Assembly: GCF_036324505.1 (NCBI RefSeq)
Contig: NC_086350.1
Coordinates: 20,393,032-20,457,031 of the forward strand
From: Eleginops maclovinus
Lineage: Eukaryota > Chordata > Actinopteri > Perciformes > Eleginopidae
Direction of reading: 5' to 3'
DNA length: 64,000 nt
This document shows positions 10,354 to 25,940 of this stretch, piece by piece. A model generated the notes under the pieces. That model made no database searches and was not told the origin of the DNA. It saw nothing but the letters and a program-made list of their open reading frames with translations. The position numbers and the translations under genes were made by a program. Numbering within the stretch: position 1 is the stretch's first letter; the number at the start of each line of letters is the position of its first letter.

Positions 10354-11125
10354 TACAGTGGGGCAAAAAAGTATTTAGTCAGCCACCAATTGTGCAAGTT
10401 CTCCCATTTAAAAAGATGAGAGAGGCCTGTAATTTTTATCATAGGTATACCTCAACTATGAGAGACAGAATGAGGAAAAAAAATCCAGAAAATCACATTG
10501 TAGGATTTTTAAAGAATTAATTTTCAAATTATTGTGGAAAATAAGTATTTGGTCAATAACAAAAGTTCATCTCAATACTTTGTTATATACCCTTTGTTGG
10601 CAATGACAGAGGTCAAACGATTTCTGTAAGTCTTCACAAGGTTTTCACACACTGTTGCTGGTATTTTGGCCCATTCCTCCATGCAGATCTCCTCTAAAGC
10701 AGTGATGTTTTGGGGCTGTCACTGGGCAACACGGACTTTCAACTCCCTCCAAAGATTTTCTATGGGGTTGGTATCTGGAGACTGGCTAGGCCACTCCAGG
10801 ACCTTGAAATGCTTCTTACGAAGCCACTCCTTCGTTGCCCTGGCGCTGTGTTTGGGATCATTGTCATGCTGAAAGACCCAGCCACGCTTCATCTTCAGTG
10901 CCCTTGCTGATGGAAGGTCTCACGATACATGGCCCCATTCATTCTTTCCTTTACACGGGTCAGTCGTCCTGGTCCCTTTGCAGAAAAACAGCCCCAAAGC
11001 ATGATGTTTCCACCCCCATGCTTCACAGTGGGTTATGGTGTTCTTTGGATGCAACTCTGCATTCTTTCTCCTCCAAACACGACGCGTTGAGTTTTTACCA
11101 AAAGTTCTATTTTGGTTTCTTCATG
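10354..11125 (-). mobile_element. Truncated Tc1/mariner-type transposon
   Basis: One terminus is present: a TA dinucleotide (10354-10355) followed by CAGTGGGGCAAAAAAGTATT, a terminal inverted repeat I recognise from fish Tc1-like elements. The transposase remnant reads on the minus strand. The opposite terminus is absent: similarity stops around 11120-11130 inside the transposase, about 40-80 bases before duplicate copy B starts. The element is therefore about half length compared with the roughly 1.6 kb usual for the family. Confidence 0.9.
10572..11125 (-). pseudogene. Tc1-type transposase, C-terminal part
   Basis: Read on the minus strand, it keeps the second catalytic aspartate context (HDNDPKHS, near 10855-10875) and the third acidic residue context (DTNPIENLW, near 10755-10780). 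It ends at TGA at 10574-10572, just before the non-coding terminal region. A premature TGA at 10721-10719 lies in the same frame as that stop, where family members usually have an arginine CGA; this is a typical CpG decay change. The N-terminal DNA-binding domain and first catalytic aspartate are missing through truncation. It cannot encode an active enzyme. Confidence 0.88.
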
Positions 11126-11164
11126 ACGCATAATGACCATTACCCGCTCATACATTCATAACTA

Positions 11165-12020
11165 TCGGACATCAAAATTGTTCCTCTAGGTAAACTTCTA
11201 GAGGCTTTGGCACATGAACTTGAGTGGCAGCTCTGAATGACTTTGTGCTTTAAGAATTCATGGAACCAACCATCACAATGTGTGTTAGGAATGTGTAATA
11301 AGTGAATCAGTTTTTGAAACTGTTCATTTTATGTTGATCATCCGCAGTTTTCACATATTTTCTTGCTACGTTACTGCTTTGTATACATTGAGTGGTCAAA
11401 TTATGTGATTTCTCACGTTTTAAAAAAATCAAACTTTACTGCAAAACATTGCCTGGTTTTGAGCCTTTACCTTCTTGGTTCCTCTTCCCGGAGATAAGAG
11501 TCCGATGAATTGTCAGTGGCAGTCAACATTGATATGTTATACTGATAATAAGTTCACAAAATATGTTCCATTTTTCTCACCCTGAAGTTTAACTGATGGT
11601 CAATTCATTTACATTGATCCTGGTGAAGAGTCTCATTTTGTACCTCCATCTGTACTGTTATTTGCACAGACAAATCTAACTTTCAATTAGGAAAGGTGGC
11701 TAATTGGACATAGGTCTGTGACTGTTTTGGGGGGATTGGTGTGTGAGAGCAAGGCGTCCATTCATCAGCTGTCCGCTGAGTGCTATTCTGCAGAGGTGCA
11801 AAGAGCATCTGCCCTTATCATGCTTACTCAGATGTTGGCAGGAACAAAAGGATTTAAGACTGACATAAGGTGGTAAAGCTGAAACTCTGTTTGTGGTGAT
11901 CAACTTACTGTACTTGTTTAAAACAGGACTGCCATGAATAGATCTAAAGACAATCGGCTACGGACTGTCGAATGTCAGCAGGAGGTGTTTCCGGCGATTG
12001 GGGTCATAGTCACTAGTCAG
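11165..12020 (+). repeat. Segmental duplicate, copy B (deletion-riddled)
   Basis: Collinear with copy A but shorter by more than 100 bases over the clear match. The differences are overwhelmingly one- to three-base losses scattered every 10-30 bases, often in homopolymers or dinucleotides (for example AAATGTGTAATAAAAG becomes AATGTGTAATAAG). This resembles an uncorrected long-read sequence more than ordinary divergence, which would favour substitutions. No gene is present. Confidence 0.85.
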
Positions 12021-13228
12021 CCTGTATCCAATGCTGAACATCAAAGCTTTCATTCTTTCCTAGTTCACACTACAGTTGAACACCTCCAATGAAAACAACT
12101 TAGGTGGAGCTTTGCACGGAGAGCCACAAGTTCTTCTTTGGATGTGACTTGTGCGTTTGACCCGTAGTTAGGGAATTGTGCTTTGCATAGCCTTCAATTC
12201 TATTGTGCCTCTAAACTGTTGGATTTGCTGTGTACTTTTATCTTCTTATTTTTAACCTGATTTGCACTAGTATACAAGGAAATGTCTTGTAACTTTTTTA
12301 AACTTTTGCACCCTAGAATTGTAAATCTTTAACCTTTGCTGTATTTGTTTTTACCCTGTGAAGAACATTGAATTTGTCCTGAGGCCTGTACAATGACGCA
12401 GGATTTGTGGTTTGTGAGGTAACTTCCGGGTTAACTCTTGAGTTTTCGGTCCTATGACGCTGGTTCCCTTCTTACTGGGATAAATCTCCATGGTAACTAA
12501 TGCTGAACACCTAAAACGGCTCTTGAGTAGCAGATAAAGTGTGCAGCCATGTTGCCTTTATCCTGGATTATGTTTTTAAATCAAGGATGTTCAAAGTTTA
12601 ACTCTCATATTTGTCTAACATGATAGTTTACTTTTCATTCATGAAGTATGATGCTGCACTGTTAGGTCACTTTTCCGGGTTTGTCATTGGTCAACGGTTG
12701 CTAACCCCGACCCATTTCATGTGAACACACTCGTAGCCGGACTGATAAACCCTAGGTTGAAAGCCTTGGCTTTTAATTGATGTAGACTAGTGATTAGTGT
12801 TAACACGGATGGCCTGTTTAGTTTGGGTCAGCGTAGCATTGCAGTGTAGCATCAATGCTAAACGGTGACTAAATAGAGAAAGGTTTTCAATTAGATTTCT
12901 TAATAGAACAACAGTAATGGGGAAGCAGCTGAGGTGCACATGAGATCTGTTTTCATGCAACATTTCGAAAGAGCCAGAAGAATTACTTCCAAGAATTCAT
13001 AGCAATAGTGCCACCACTGTTTTTTTCCCTTTTTGCAAAAGCACCGTACATATATGTACTAATACAGACAAAAAGTAATGCAGTTGAAAAGCCCATGAGA
13101 CAGGACTTGCAGGGCTGCCTCTAATGAAGTCTAGTGATAAAAACAGTGATGGGTACATGGACATAAAACACTTCTTTAAATCAAAATATTATTTTCGTCT
13201 AAAAGCATTTTTTTGCTGCAGTGTAGGG
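12021..13228. other. Unannotated DNA, probably interspersed-repeat remnants
   Basis: The stretch 12390-12800 has GC-richer, repeat-like phrasing (GGTTGCTAACCCCG, CTTCCGGGTTAACTC, CCATGGTAACTAATGCTGAA) that I associate with common fish DNA repeats, but I cannot name a family. The part directly after copy B may share its low sequence quality. There is no credible ORF. Confidence 0.35.
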
Positions 13229-13261
13229 AAAAATGCGGCAGAGGAAGTCTGCCGCATTTTT
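13229..13261. repeat. 13-bp stem hairpin
   Basis: AAAAATGCGGCAG (13229-13241) is exactly complementary to CTGCCGCATTTTT (13249-13261), with a 7-base loop. It could be a cruciform or a remnant of a small foldback element. Confidence 0.85.
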
Positions 13262-13602
13262 TTCTTTTTCTGGCTTTATCTTCAACAGACAGGACCTTCA
13301 GGTGGCCTGATAATCTACTGCTGTCAGAGAAGTGTCAAATCATTCTTGATTTGGCTGCCACACATCCAATGCAATGGAAATTATGGCACTACACTTTTCT
13401 AAAAAAGACAGAAAAGGTCCGCAACAATAGCTCTTCCATAAAAGCACAACCATTTAGCTTTTACTTACTGAGAATGTTAATATTGTATAGAGTAAAAACA
13501 CTGTAATTTGTTTAATATATATCTATTTAATACACTTGATGTGTCATAAAAAATTCATACCAAATTCATAAATAGTGGATTGCGAAATGTAAAATCTTCT
13601 TC

Positions 13603-13640
13603 TGTAAAAGCCCCACAAGACATCTTAAGGGGCTTTTACA
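13603..13640. repeat. 12-bp stem hairpin
   Basis: TGTAAAAGCCCC (13603-13614) and GGGGCTTTTACA (13629-13640) are exact reverse complements with a 14-base loop. This could be the terminal piece of a repeat; function is unknown. Confidence 0.85.
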
Positions 13641-13702
13641 TGAACTCTCAAACACTGTAGCTTTTTAGACATGCATTTCTTCTCTCAATTTCATAGAAAG
13701 AC

Positions 13703-16992
<3,290 letters not shown>

Positions 16993-17200
16993 GGGTGCTT
17001 TTACACCTGACCTGTTTGGTTTGATTAAAACAAATGTATGACCCTTGTCCTTGTAAGCACAGCTCATTTAGACAGTTGTAAGATGTGTCGATCAAACTGT
17101 TGTACAGACCATGGAACCGAACCAAGGCAAATTGAAAAGATGGGATGAGTCTGGTTTCAAGCTGACTTTGATGGGGATAGTTCGTGGTGTGAAAGCAAAC
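16993..17200 (+). mobile_element. Harbinger-like MITE, copy 1
   Basis: The left inner end TGCTTTTACACC (16996-17007) pairs, with one mismatch, with the reverse complement of GGTGTGAAAGCA (17186-17197). Between them is text such as CCTGTTTGGTTTGATTAAAAC and GACCATGGAACCGAACCAAGG, typical of a family I recall as widespread in fish. At about 200 bases it is non-coding. The superfamily assignment is from memory and tentative. Confidence 0.55.
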
Positions 17201-19143
17201 AAATCAGTTATAGGATTTAGTGATAGCAGATGTGTGATTTTAGACTGACGTCGAAAGCTAAACTACAACTCATAACAGTTTAATCACACTTGAATTTTTT
17301 TTTTGTGGAAACCAGTTAAATATAGAGATTAGAAAAAAATACAGTGCTGCATAATTTCAACATCGGTCCTGCTGCCCTACTTTAATTTCATGTTTGGTCC
17401 TTTTTAATTTGTTGATCATGTTGTGGCATCTGTTAAACGTGTCTCTCCAATGTTCTCTCTAGATTTTATTCACTTGCCTGTCTTCTTATTTTACCCACTT
17501 GATAGTTATGTTACCACTATCCCCCCTTGTGGTTCTTATAGCCAAATAAAGGTTTCACAGTTTGGAGAGCATCAAACAGGGGAAGGACCTAATTATAGGT
17601 TACAAGTCCAAAAGGCTGACAGGAAACAACAGGCAACGTCACCAGACAAACAGGTCACAGGAAACAACACTCCTAAAGGAACAGAGACGAACAAAGGAAT
17701 TGGACGGGTAGAAATACTGAGTGACTAACGAGCAAGTGAAAACAGGTGTGCAGGAGCTCTGGTGACTGCAGGGCTAACGAGGGACGGGTGAATCTAATCA
17801 GAGCAGGGCAGCCAATCAAAACAGGCGGGAAAACGTAGAGCATGTATAAAAAGAAATAGCAATACCCAAATGGGTGAACAGAATACTGGATCATGTGATT
17901 GCAGTTAGGCGTTTTGAAAACAATCCCATAATGCACTGCTGCAATAGATACATGCATGATCCCACTATGTGTTGAGTCATTAACAATGTTTCCAATGTTT
18001 TTCATCTGTGTTTAATATTAAATGAATGATGTTCCATAGATTAGGAGGACAATAAAGTGATACTCATAGGAATATTGCCAACATGAAACCTTACTTATCT
18101 TCTTAAGGCAGCTTTTAATTGCATAAAGCATTTTCAACAAAGGGAAAACTGTAATTAATCATTAATACAATAATCTTATTGAAAGATCTATCATCTTAGC
18201 ACTGAAATGACAAAAACCTATTTTAATGTCAAATAACAGCCAAATGTTCTTGCTCCATTAGTCTTAAATGTATTTATATAGTTTATGTCTTTTTGCTATA
18301 AGTTTGTTAAACAACATTTGGTTTGGTTCATTTCTGTTTAGATGTGTTAGGCATGGTATTTTGTATGTGTCTTAGTGATGTAAGTTATCTGTATTCATAA
18401 ATACTGCTTGTATTTCCATTCATTCATGTGGTTCACAGTTCTTTCAATAAGAACTTCAGATTTATTTTATTTAAGGACTTGTTGCTCTGACAAACTCTCC
18501 ATATTTCCATTTTGACAGCTTGAAGTACTCAAAAAGGTCCAGGCTTCTGCCAAATCAAAAAAGCATTTTAATCTGGATAACTCTGTTACACATAAACGAA
18601 GTAGGGGGCCCAGTTCAGGAATCTCTTCATTGTCCTACAAGAGGAAAATTCTTAATGCAGCAAGGCTTTGAATCCATAACTAGGTGAAATCCAGCTATCC
18701 ACAGCCGCACATATCACTACTGTAAGGACATGGAGGAGCATTGGTTGAGAATAGTGTGAGTGTGATGGGGATTTTCATTGTATTTCATTGTGTGTGGAGA
18801 GGGAGAGAAAAGTACCTTATTATCCTAAGTATCACGAGAAGCAGTCATTATGTTATTTCACTATTGCTATCCATATCAAGATGACATTCCATGGTTTGCA
18901 GACATTTACAGTACCTGTGTGGTGTTTCCTGAGGGAAGAGCATGTTTTATAATACTCTTAAAGTATTTATATAATGTCAAGAGTGTGGGAAGTTGTGTGC
19001 TCATTGCTGCCTGAATTTGACATGTCCTATGCTAACTCGTATAGATGACAGCAGCGGTATGTCACTGCCTGGCGAAATGACGACCCCACCCCCTTTCCGG
19101 TGAAATCAAAGATTCAGCGGCAAGTTTATAAAATACATTTATC
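17201..19143. other. Unannotated DNA
   Basis: The section 17560-17840 is rich in AACAGG/CAGG words and may be part of an unclassified repeat. The rest is AT-rich and unremarkable. Open frames of about 100 codons (17423-17728 plus, 17673-18005 minus) have no domains. Confidence 0.45.
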
Positions 19144-19232
19144 ATGCCTAAAAGCTGCTGTGTCGTGTATTGCAAGTCAAACAACCAAAAAGCATCGAAA
19201 GTTCAGATTTTCTTTACTTTTACTTATTACAT
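19144..19232 (+). pseudogene. THAP-domain fragment (start of a transposase-like protein)
   Basis: The frame opens MPKSCCVVYCKSNNQKASKV and then Q-I-F-F. This matches the start of a THAP zinc finger, in which a Met-Pro-x-x-Cys-Cys-x-x-x-Cys motif is followed by basic residues and a phenylalanine before the conserved proline. The proline and the remaining zinc ligands do not follow; the frame runs into AT-rich sequence. THAP fingers occur at the N-terminus of P-element and some Harbinger-related transposases and in domesticated host proteins. A decayed transposon first exon is the likeliest source. Confidence 0.5.
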
Positions 19233-21364
19233 TTCAATACATGTAATACATTCATCACAGCTACATTATGATGCTAATGAGCTTTATGTCAATCATCAAA
19301 GTAAACAGTTAATGTTAAAAGTAGAAAGAGTGACTGTACTGTAGATGCAGAATTAAAATATAAAACACTGACAAGCCAAGAAAATCCCAGTTAAAGTGTG
19401 TGACTGACAGGACATTGATCCTGTATAGCTTTACATGTGACTATATAACAACGCTGATCATCGATCTCCAATTACATTGTTTAATTATTTGCTTGACTGA
19501 CCATCATAATTGGGCTCCTTGTAGATACAAAAATGCACAGTATTTCAATTTTTGTATTTGATTAGTGGTAAACCTCAGAATCTGTATTTACCGCCAGTGA
19601 AATGACAGCAATGTTTTCACCCAAAATGGATGTAGAGGGAAAGTACCTGAATTGGTTGCTCTCATCTGAAGCCTGAACTATACACGCGTCCTTAATAGCA
19701 TGACCACCTGCCTCCTCGACACTGTTTATACTTGGTTTTAAAATGCCCTGATCAGATCACAATGGATAGTGCTAAACAGTTATAAATAACCTCTAGGACG
19801 CATTGTGATCCAATCACTCAAAGCACTTACATATCTTTTGGTTTGTTAACCCAAATGCATCAAGAAAGGCCCACACCTTGCAGGGCCCTGTTTGCAGTCT
19901 TCACAACCTTCCTTTGTTTCCTCCACTTGCAAGCATGTTCCCCCCATTCTTACCTCTGGCCCACCTCTAACTGAACCCTATTCAGGCAGCAATGGTCGTT
20001 TGGCATGACCGTATGCGTAGAAATTCACGTTTCCATATGTTAACACAACTTCCAAGCTTTAGCCCGCAATGTGCAAGCATCACTAATTGCTTCAGAATTA
20101 AATTATGATTTGCCATTTGATTTCAGACTGAGTCTCCTCTTAAGTCTTAGATGATAGGTCATGAAAAATTATATCAGTTTAATTGTTTTGTTTGCTGCTC
20201 TGTCTCTGCAAATCACTATGGTCACGGTATTTAAAACAGGTCTCACAGCAAGAGCTGGCCATTAAACAATTACATGCAAATTAATGAACAAATAGACAAC
20301 ACGATCAATCAATAAATCCATTAAGTGGAGCAGTGTGCTGGGAATATCAAGGCGTTTGGTACAATACAAACTGAGTGACTCCTCAAAAAGAAGTGGAAAG
20401 TTGGTAACATCTTAAATTCATATATGGGTTGTAAAAACGACTTAACTCATCGCTTATTCACCATCCTTTTCTATAGTCTCTTCAAATATCTGAATTATAT
20501 GCACACAATGCAAGTTCAAATATGCAGGCTAAAAAACTGATTTAATTTAGTTATAGCAACTTTAAAATGATGGATATACTCTTCATCACATCATAACAAA
20601 ACTCCAGCAAAAATGTAGCTTTTAGATCTTCTGGCCACACCAGCCTGGTCTATATTAACAAAAACAATATGAAATGTTTGGCTCAGAAGCATAGAAGGAC
20701 GGATTTGGACAAGTGCGTCATTATTGTGTAGAGAAAAAATATTGCCTCTCTGTATACCAACTATAGATCAATGTAACTTTCACTTTCCCTTTCTTTCAGA
20801 ATCTGTTCATCCCTGGATCGAGCTGGTCTGAACACTGAGACTAGTAGCTCTTAATCCTGAAAAATATTTCAAATATTTCAAAAGATTGCATGTGTAAGCA
20901 TACCTTTAGAATCTCTTGAGCGTCCTTAAATAAATGTTGAGTCATAATTGCAAAAATCCACATAAAATGCCTGGGAGTGATGCATACTTCCTTAAATTAT
21001 TAACAACACTATACCAACAGTTTGTATTGCAGGCTGTAATTCAGGTTTTTTCGTGAAAATTTCATGACTCATTAGGTTCATTATTACTTTTTTTCCCCTG
21101 TAAAGTGCACCTTGGAGACTTAACAGCTAGCACAATGGAGGAATTGTTGCTTTGAAGACATTTGTTTTGCAGAAAACGTTCTGCCTTGTTTTCTTGCTAT
21201 ATTTTACGTTTTATTAGCTTTTACTATTCTTCTTCTCTTTTCACAATTCTTGTTTTTGCAGATGCAAATGTAAGAATACATTACCATTATTCACACCCTC
21301 TCTTTAAAACACAGACAAACACATACAAATTGACAGGAATATATTCTGAACTGTTGTGGCAGAA
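19233..21364. other. Unannotated AT-rich DNA
   Basis: No gene, recognisable transposon or array. Short homopolymers only. Confidence 0.55.
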
Positions 21365-21545
21365 GTGTACTCCAGCCCAGAGGTTATTCTCTCCGGTCAC
21401 TTCCTTCAGCTCTTCTGGATGTAGCCCAAGGCTTTCCCAGGACAGATGGAATATGTTATCCATGGGTCTGCCTCTGGGTCTCCTCTTAGTTGCATGTGCC
21501 TAGAATACCTCCACAGGGAGGTGACCAGCAGGCATCCTGATTAGT
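21365..21545 (-). pseudogene. LINE reverse-transcriptase ORF, 3' fragment
   Basis: Read on the minus strand, this gives RMPAGHLPVEVF, a stop, then KRRPRGRP and HLSWESLGLHPEELKEV. The spacing matches the C-terminal tail of a fish LINE ORF2 (basic R-R-P-R-G-R-P block, then W-E-x-L-G and E-E-L). An in-frame TAG and several changes show decay. I cannot name the clade with confidence. Confidence 0.6.
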
Positions 21546-22784
21546 CTAGTGAACCAGCTCAACTTCACTTCAAATTTGAACTATTTCCAGATATCAAAAC
21601 TCCTGAACCAGTGCCGAAGGGTGAACCAAGACTGTGAATGGAAGTAATTTTGGCTTGTAAAATCTGCATCTCACACTTTTGGCGATTTATCAGAACTCAT
21701 AACCATAGGTCAGAACTAGAACATACTGTACGTTGAGTAAGTTAAGATCCTTGCCTTAGGGAACTACATGATCTCCAGTAGTATGCTCGAGATATACAAG
21801 AGCCAATAGAACAGAGCAAATGTATCATATTGGACCAGATCTTATTCATTTTTTATGTGTAAATGTTGTTGAATAGAAGTAATCCCATAGCATCAAATAG
21901 ACACATTCAAAGTACAATAAGCACAAAACAATTATGTTATGCCCACTTAGGGGCAGCGTTAACAAGCTGTCTATTCAACGCTTGTGAAAGTTAATGTAAC
22001 ATGCTAGCAAACAGTTTACTATCGAACAGCATTTACTTGGAACTACAACCTGATAAATATCAGTCCTAAGTCTCCTTGCAATTTTATTTATTTCCAAACA
22101 TTTCTGAAAGTAAGATCTGCTAAATGCTTCAATGAGTTTCTGTATGTGTTAGGTAAGGTTTTTCACATACCCACTATGTGGGTCAGACTAAAAGAACTAC
22201 ATGACCCTTCTCTGTCAATTAGAAGTCATCATGTAGTATTAGTAAGTAGTATTAGTAAGTAGTGAACAAGAAAGCATAATAATGTAGGAGATGTGATCCA
22301 CCAATTTGGGAACATTCAGGGGATATTACTTGTGCTTGCTGAAGAAGTTCATCCTGTCAAATGATGAGATGGCGATAAATGCCAATCATGAAGTAAATGA
22401 TCATCTCCTCCATTATAGTCTGACACAAGGTGATGTCTAGCTGAGCAAGTTGCTGCTAATTGCATGCTCTATAAAAAATAATGCTGTCGTGTGCCAGCCA
22501 ACTGAAACAACTACAAGGCTTAAGGGGAAGGAAAATAATCCCATTACATGGAATTCAGGTCCAGGAAGACAACTACCCTACACACGTAGTTGCCATAGTG
22601 ACATCAAAGCCAAACACCTTCCAAAACACAGTAAGCTAATAAATTGTGCAACTAGCGTTTGAAAGATCTGACATATAGAAGTTAAAGAAAGGCTCAGTTT
22701 TTGTATCATTTACATATCTGGAAAAGTCATCGTCACAGAACCCTTTGCCAGCCAAAAAGAAGGTGAACACAGCCAAAGCCGACT
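21546..22784. other. Unannotated DNA
   Basis: AT-rich, with a small tandem TAGTATTAGTAAG doublet near 22236-22262. No gene is visible. Confidence 0.5.
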
Positions 22785-23100
22785 GTCCAGCAGTGGCTCA
22801 GTCAGTAGGGGCTTGGACTGGGAATTGTAGGGTCGCCGGTTCAAGTCCCCGAACAGACTTGAAATATGGAAAGTGGACTGCTACTTGGAGAGGTCCCAGT
22901 TCACCTCCTAGGCCCTGCTGTGGTGCCCTTGAGCAAGGCACCGGACACCTCCAATCCCCCCTCCCCATTGCTCCCCGGGCGCTGCACGATAGCTGCCCAC
23001 TGCTCCTAGTACTAGGATGGGTTAAATGCAGAGGACCAATTTCACTGTGTGTGCTCTGCTGTGTGCATGCATGTGACAAATAAAGAGGGTTTCATCCTCC
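22785..23100 (+). mobile_element. tRNA-derived SINE with V-SINE-like core (copy 1)
   Basis: The head has a pol III box A-like TGGCTCAGTCAGTAGG (22794-22809) and box B GGTTCAAGTCC (22838-22848), with roughly tRNA spacing. The body carries the conserved core-type phrase TTGAGCAAGGCACC. The tail has TAAATGCAGAGGACCAA and ends near CAAATAAAGAGGG, resembling the 3' end of a partner LINE. This is a full-length-looking copy of about 315 bases. The tRNA-like head is not a working tRNA gene. ORFs over it on both strands are spurious. Confidence 0.85.
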
Positions 23101-24533
23101 GATTCTATCTATCTACTGAGGCAAGGCAATCCCTCCTATTATGAGCTTAATATAAAGTGAATGAAGGATTTTAAAGACAGTACTGTGGGGGAAATAGAAG
23201 AAGCAAGATATGGCATGGTCCTAATACAACCATTTGTTGTAGCAGGGGAGCTATCAACAAGAACATTGTATGCAATATATACTTTTAATGTAAAATCAGC
23301 TGGATATAGTTTTGTACATTATTTATTTTATTAATAACCTTTTTAATTAAAGTTGTTGATAGTGTCATGGTGACTATTAAGCAAATTCATCAAGTCAGTC
23401 AGGTACATACAGTTTCTAGTTGTGATTTTTGGTTTATGGACCAACTATCCTGGTAAACCCCACAAAAATATTAATTTTGATGAAATATTATTGACCTGCA
23501 GTGGCTTGTGCTATTTTTTTTTTGTCTAGGATGGACAGAGTGGGGCACTGACTTAATATGAGTGGTATGAAGTTCACATCCTAATAGCATCAATTTGCCT
23601 ATCGAGTATCTTAAAGTTACTTATATTCCTGTTATGCATTTGTAATTATACATATTAATACTATGTTGTATCAGTATTTAATCCGCTGAAACTAAGAAAT
23701 GGTGTGCTGTCGTTAGCTTATAATGAGCCCTTCTCCATAGGTAGTGTGTCCTCTACATGCAGCACTATGTTTCTACAGTAGCCCAGAAGGAACATACCAA
23801 ATACTAGCTTAATAGGACTTTTCGGATTTTTTGATTACATTCAGTTCACTGAAAGACAACTAAAGTTCAATGTGTACAAATATGACAAATGCAAGTGTTT
23901 CATCGTTATTCGATGAGGAATAAAACCTTGCTACTGTATATCCACGACATAATAAATATTAGGTTGATCTAACTGTCACTTAAACAACGTGTATTGTTCT
24001 TGTGTACAATTTTACCGTTTGAAACATCCCAAAATGTACAGCACATTGAACTGTTGAACACACAAAGAACTAATTCATTTGTTTATCATTACTAATAGCT
24101 TTGAGAACACACAAATGTTGCATCAATCTTCTAATCCCTCAAGCTGCTGGTATGGTACATGAAATTACCTTTTCATCTTCTTTGTGCTGTTCCTTTTGGC
24201 AGCGGGGATTTCTGTGTTTTTTTATCCACTGGCGTTTTTACTTGCACTTAATCTGCATTTCCCACTGTTTCCATCATTTTTGTTTTCACCATTTTACCAG
24301 TTCCCATCAAAATAAAACAAATGAGAAGCGTTATGCAGAAGGGCAATATTCTCAGCGTAGTCGTAAAGTGAAACTAAGTCCACGGGAGCATAATAGCATC
24401 AGTGGTGTGGTCAACGTGATCAGCTGTACATCTCTCTGCATGCTCCTAGATAAAGGCACAGCCTTAATTTTCAGTTTCTCATAAGACACAGGAGACTAAA
24501 CTGTTCCTACACTCACAATGCATGTAAACCAAA
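23101..24533. other. Unannotated AT-rich DNA
   Basis: No gene or named repeat. The 127-codon frame at 24101-24484 has no domain. Confidence 0.5.
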
Positions 24534-24552
24534 TGTGTGTGTGTGTGTCTGT

Positions 24553-24636
<84 letters not shown>

Positions 24637-24648
24637 ACGTGTGTGTGG
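24534..24648. repeat. (GT)n microsatellite with interruptions
   Basis: A GT array broken by TCT and TAT near its start and CAC near its end. It is the left arm of a potential large hairpin with the CA array at 24733. Confidence 0.95.
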
Positions 24649-24731
24649 CCAGCTGGTAGGACATCAGACTGTTGTCATTCATTTGTTAGAGGGGGGATTT
24701 AAGGCCACATGGGCATCTCCCATGTGCTTTG

Positions 24732-25599
<868 letters not shown>

Positions 25600-25940
25600 A
25601 ATCGGATGATGTCTGTCACATAAGGCTGACTTCCTGTAGCCAGTAGGTGGCGCTATGACTTCCATTTGATGTTGACCTGTTAAAGTCTTCAGGACGGGAC
25701 TGTTATCAAGTACAAGTGATTTGAAGCAGATTGGAGACTTTACTTTCAAGTTTGAACCTTTTCCTGTTGCATTGCGAGTGTCTCAAAATGGCCACCATGC
25801 TAGGGCCAGGGTGTTCCATGTAACATTAAGCTTTTAAAAAGTTTTGATCCTTACGGTTTTAGGAAGGTACTGACCAATTAGGAAGTCCATCCAATTAAAT
25901 CTGTAGCATAAGTTTGTTTGCGTATGAAGCCTCAAAATGG
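25600..25940 (+). repeat. Interspersed repeat with TAGGTGGCGCTATGAC motif
   Basis: The phrase CCAGTAGGTGGCGCTATGAC (25639-25658), followed by GTTGACCTGTTAAAGTCTTCAGGACGGGAC-type text, is one I recall as highly repeated in many teleost genomes. There is no coding capacity, and class and exact ends are unknown. Confidence 0.5.

Noticed and set aside
22795..22860. tRNA gene
   Set aside because: Box A and B-like sequences are present, but the cloverleaf is imperfect and the sequence continues directly into a SINE core and tail.
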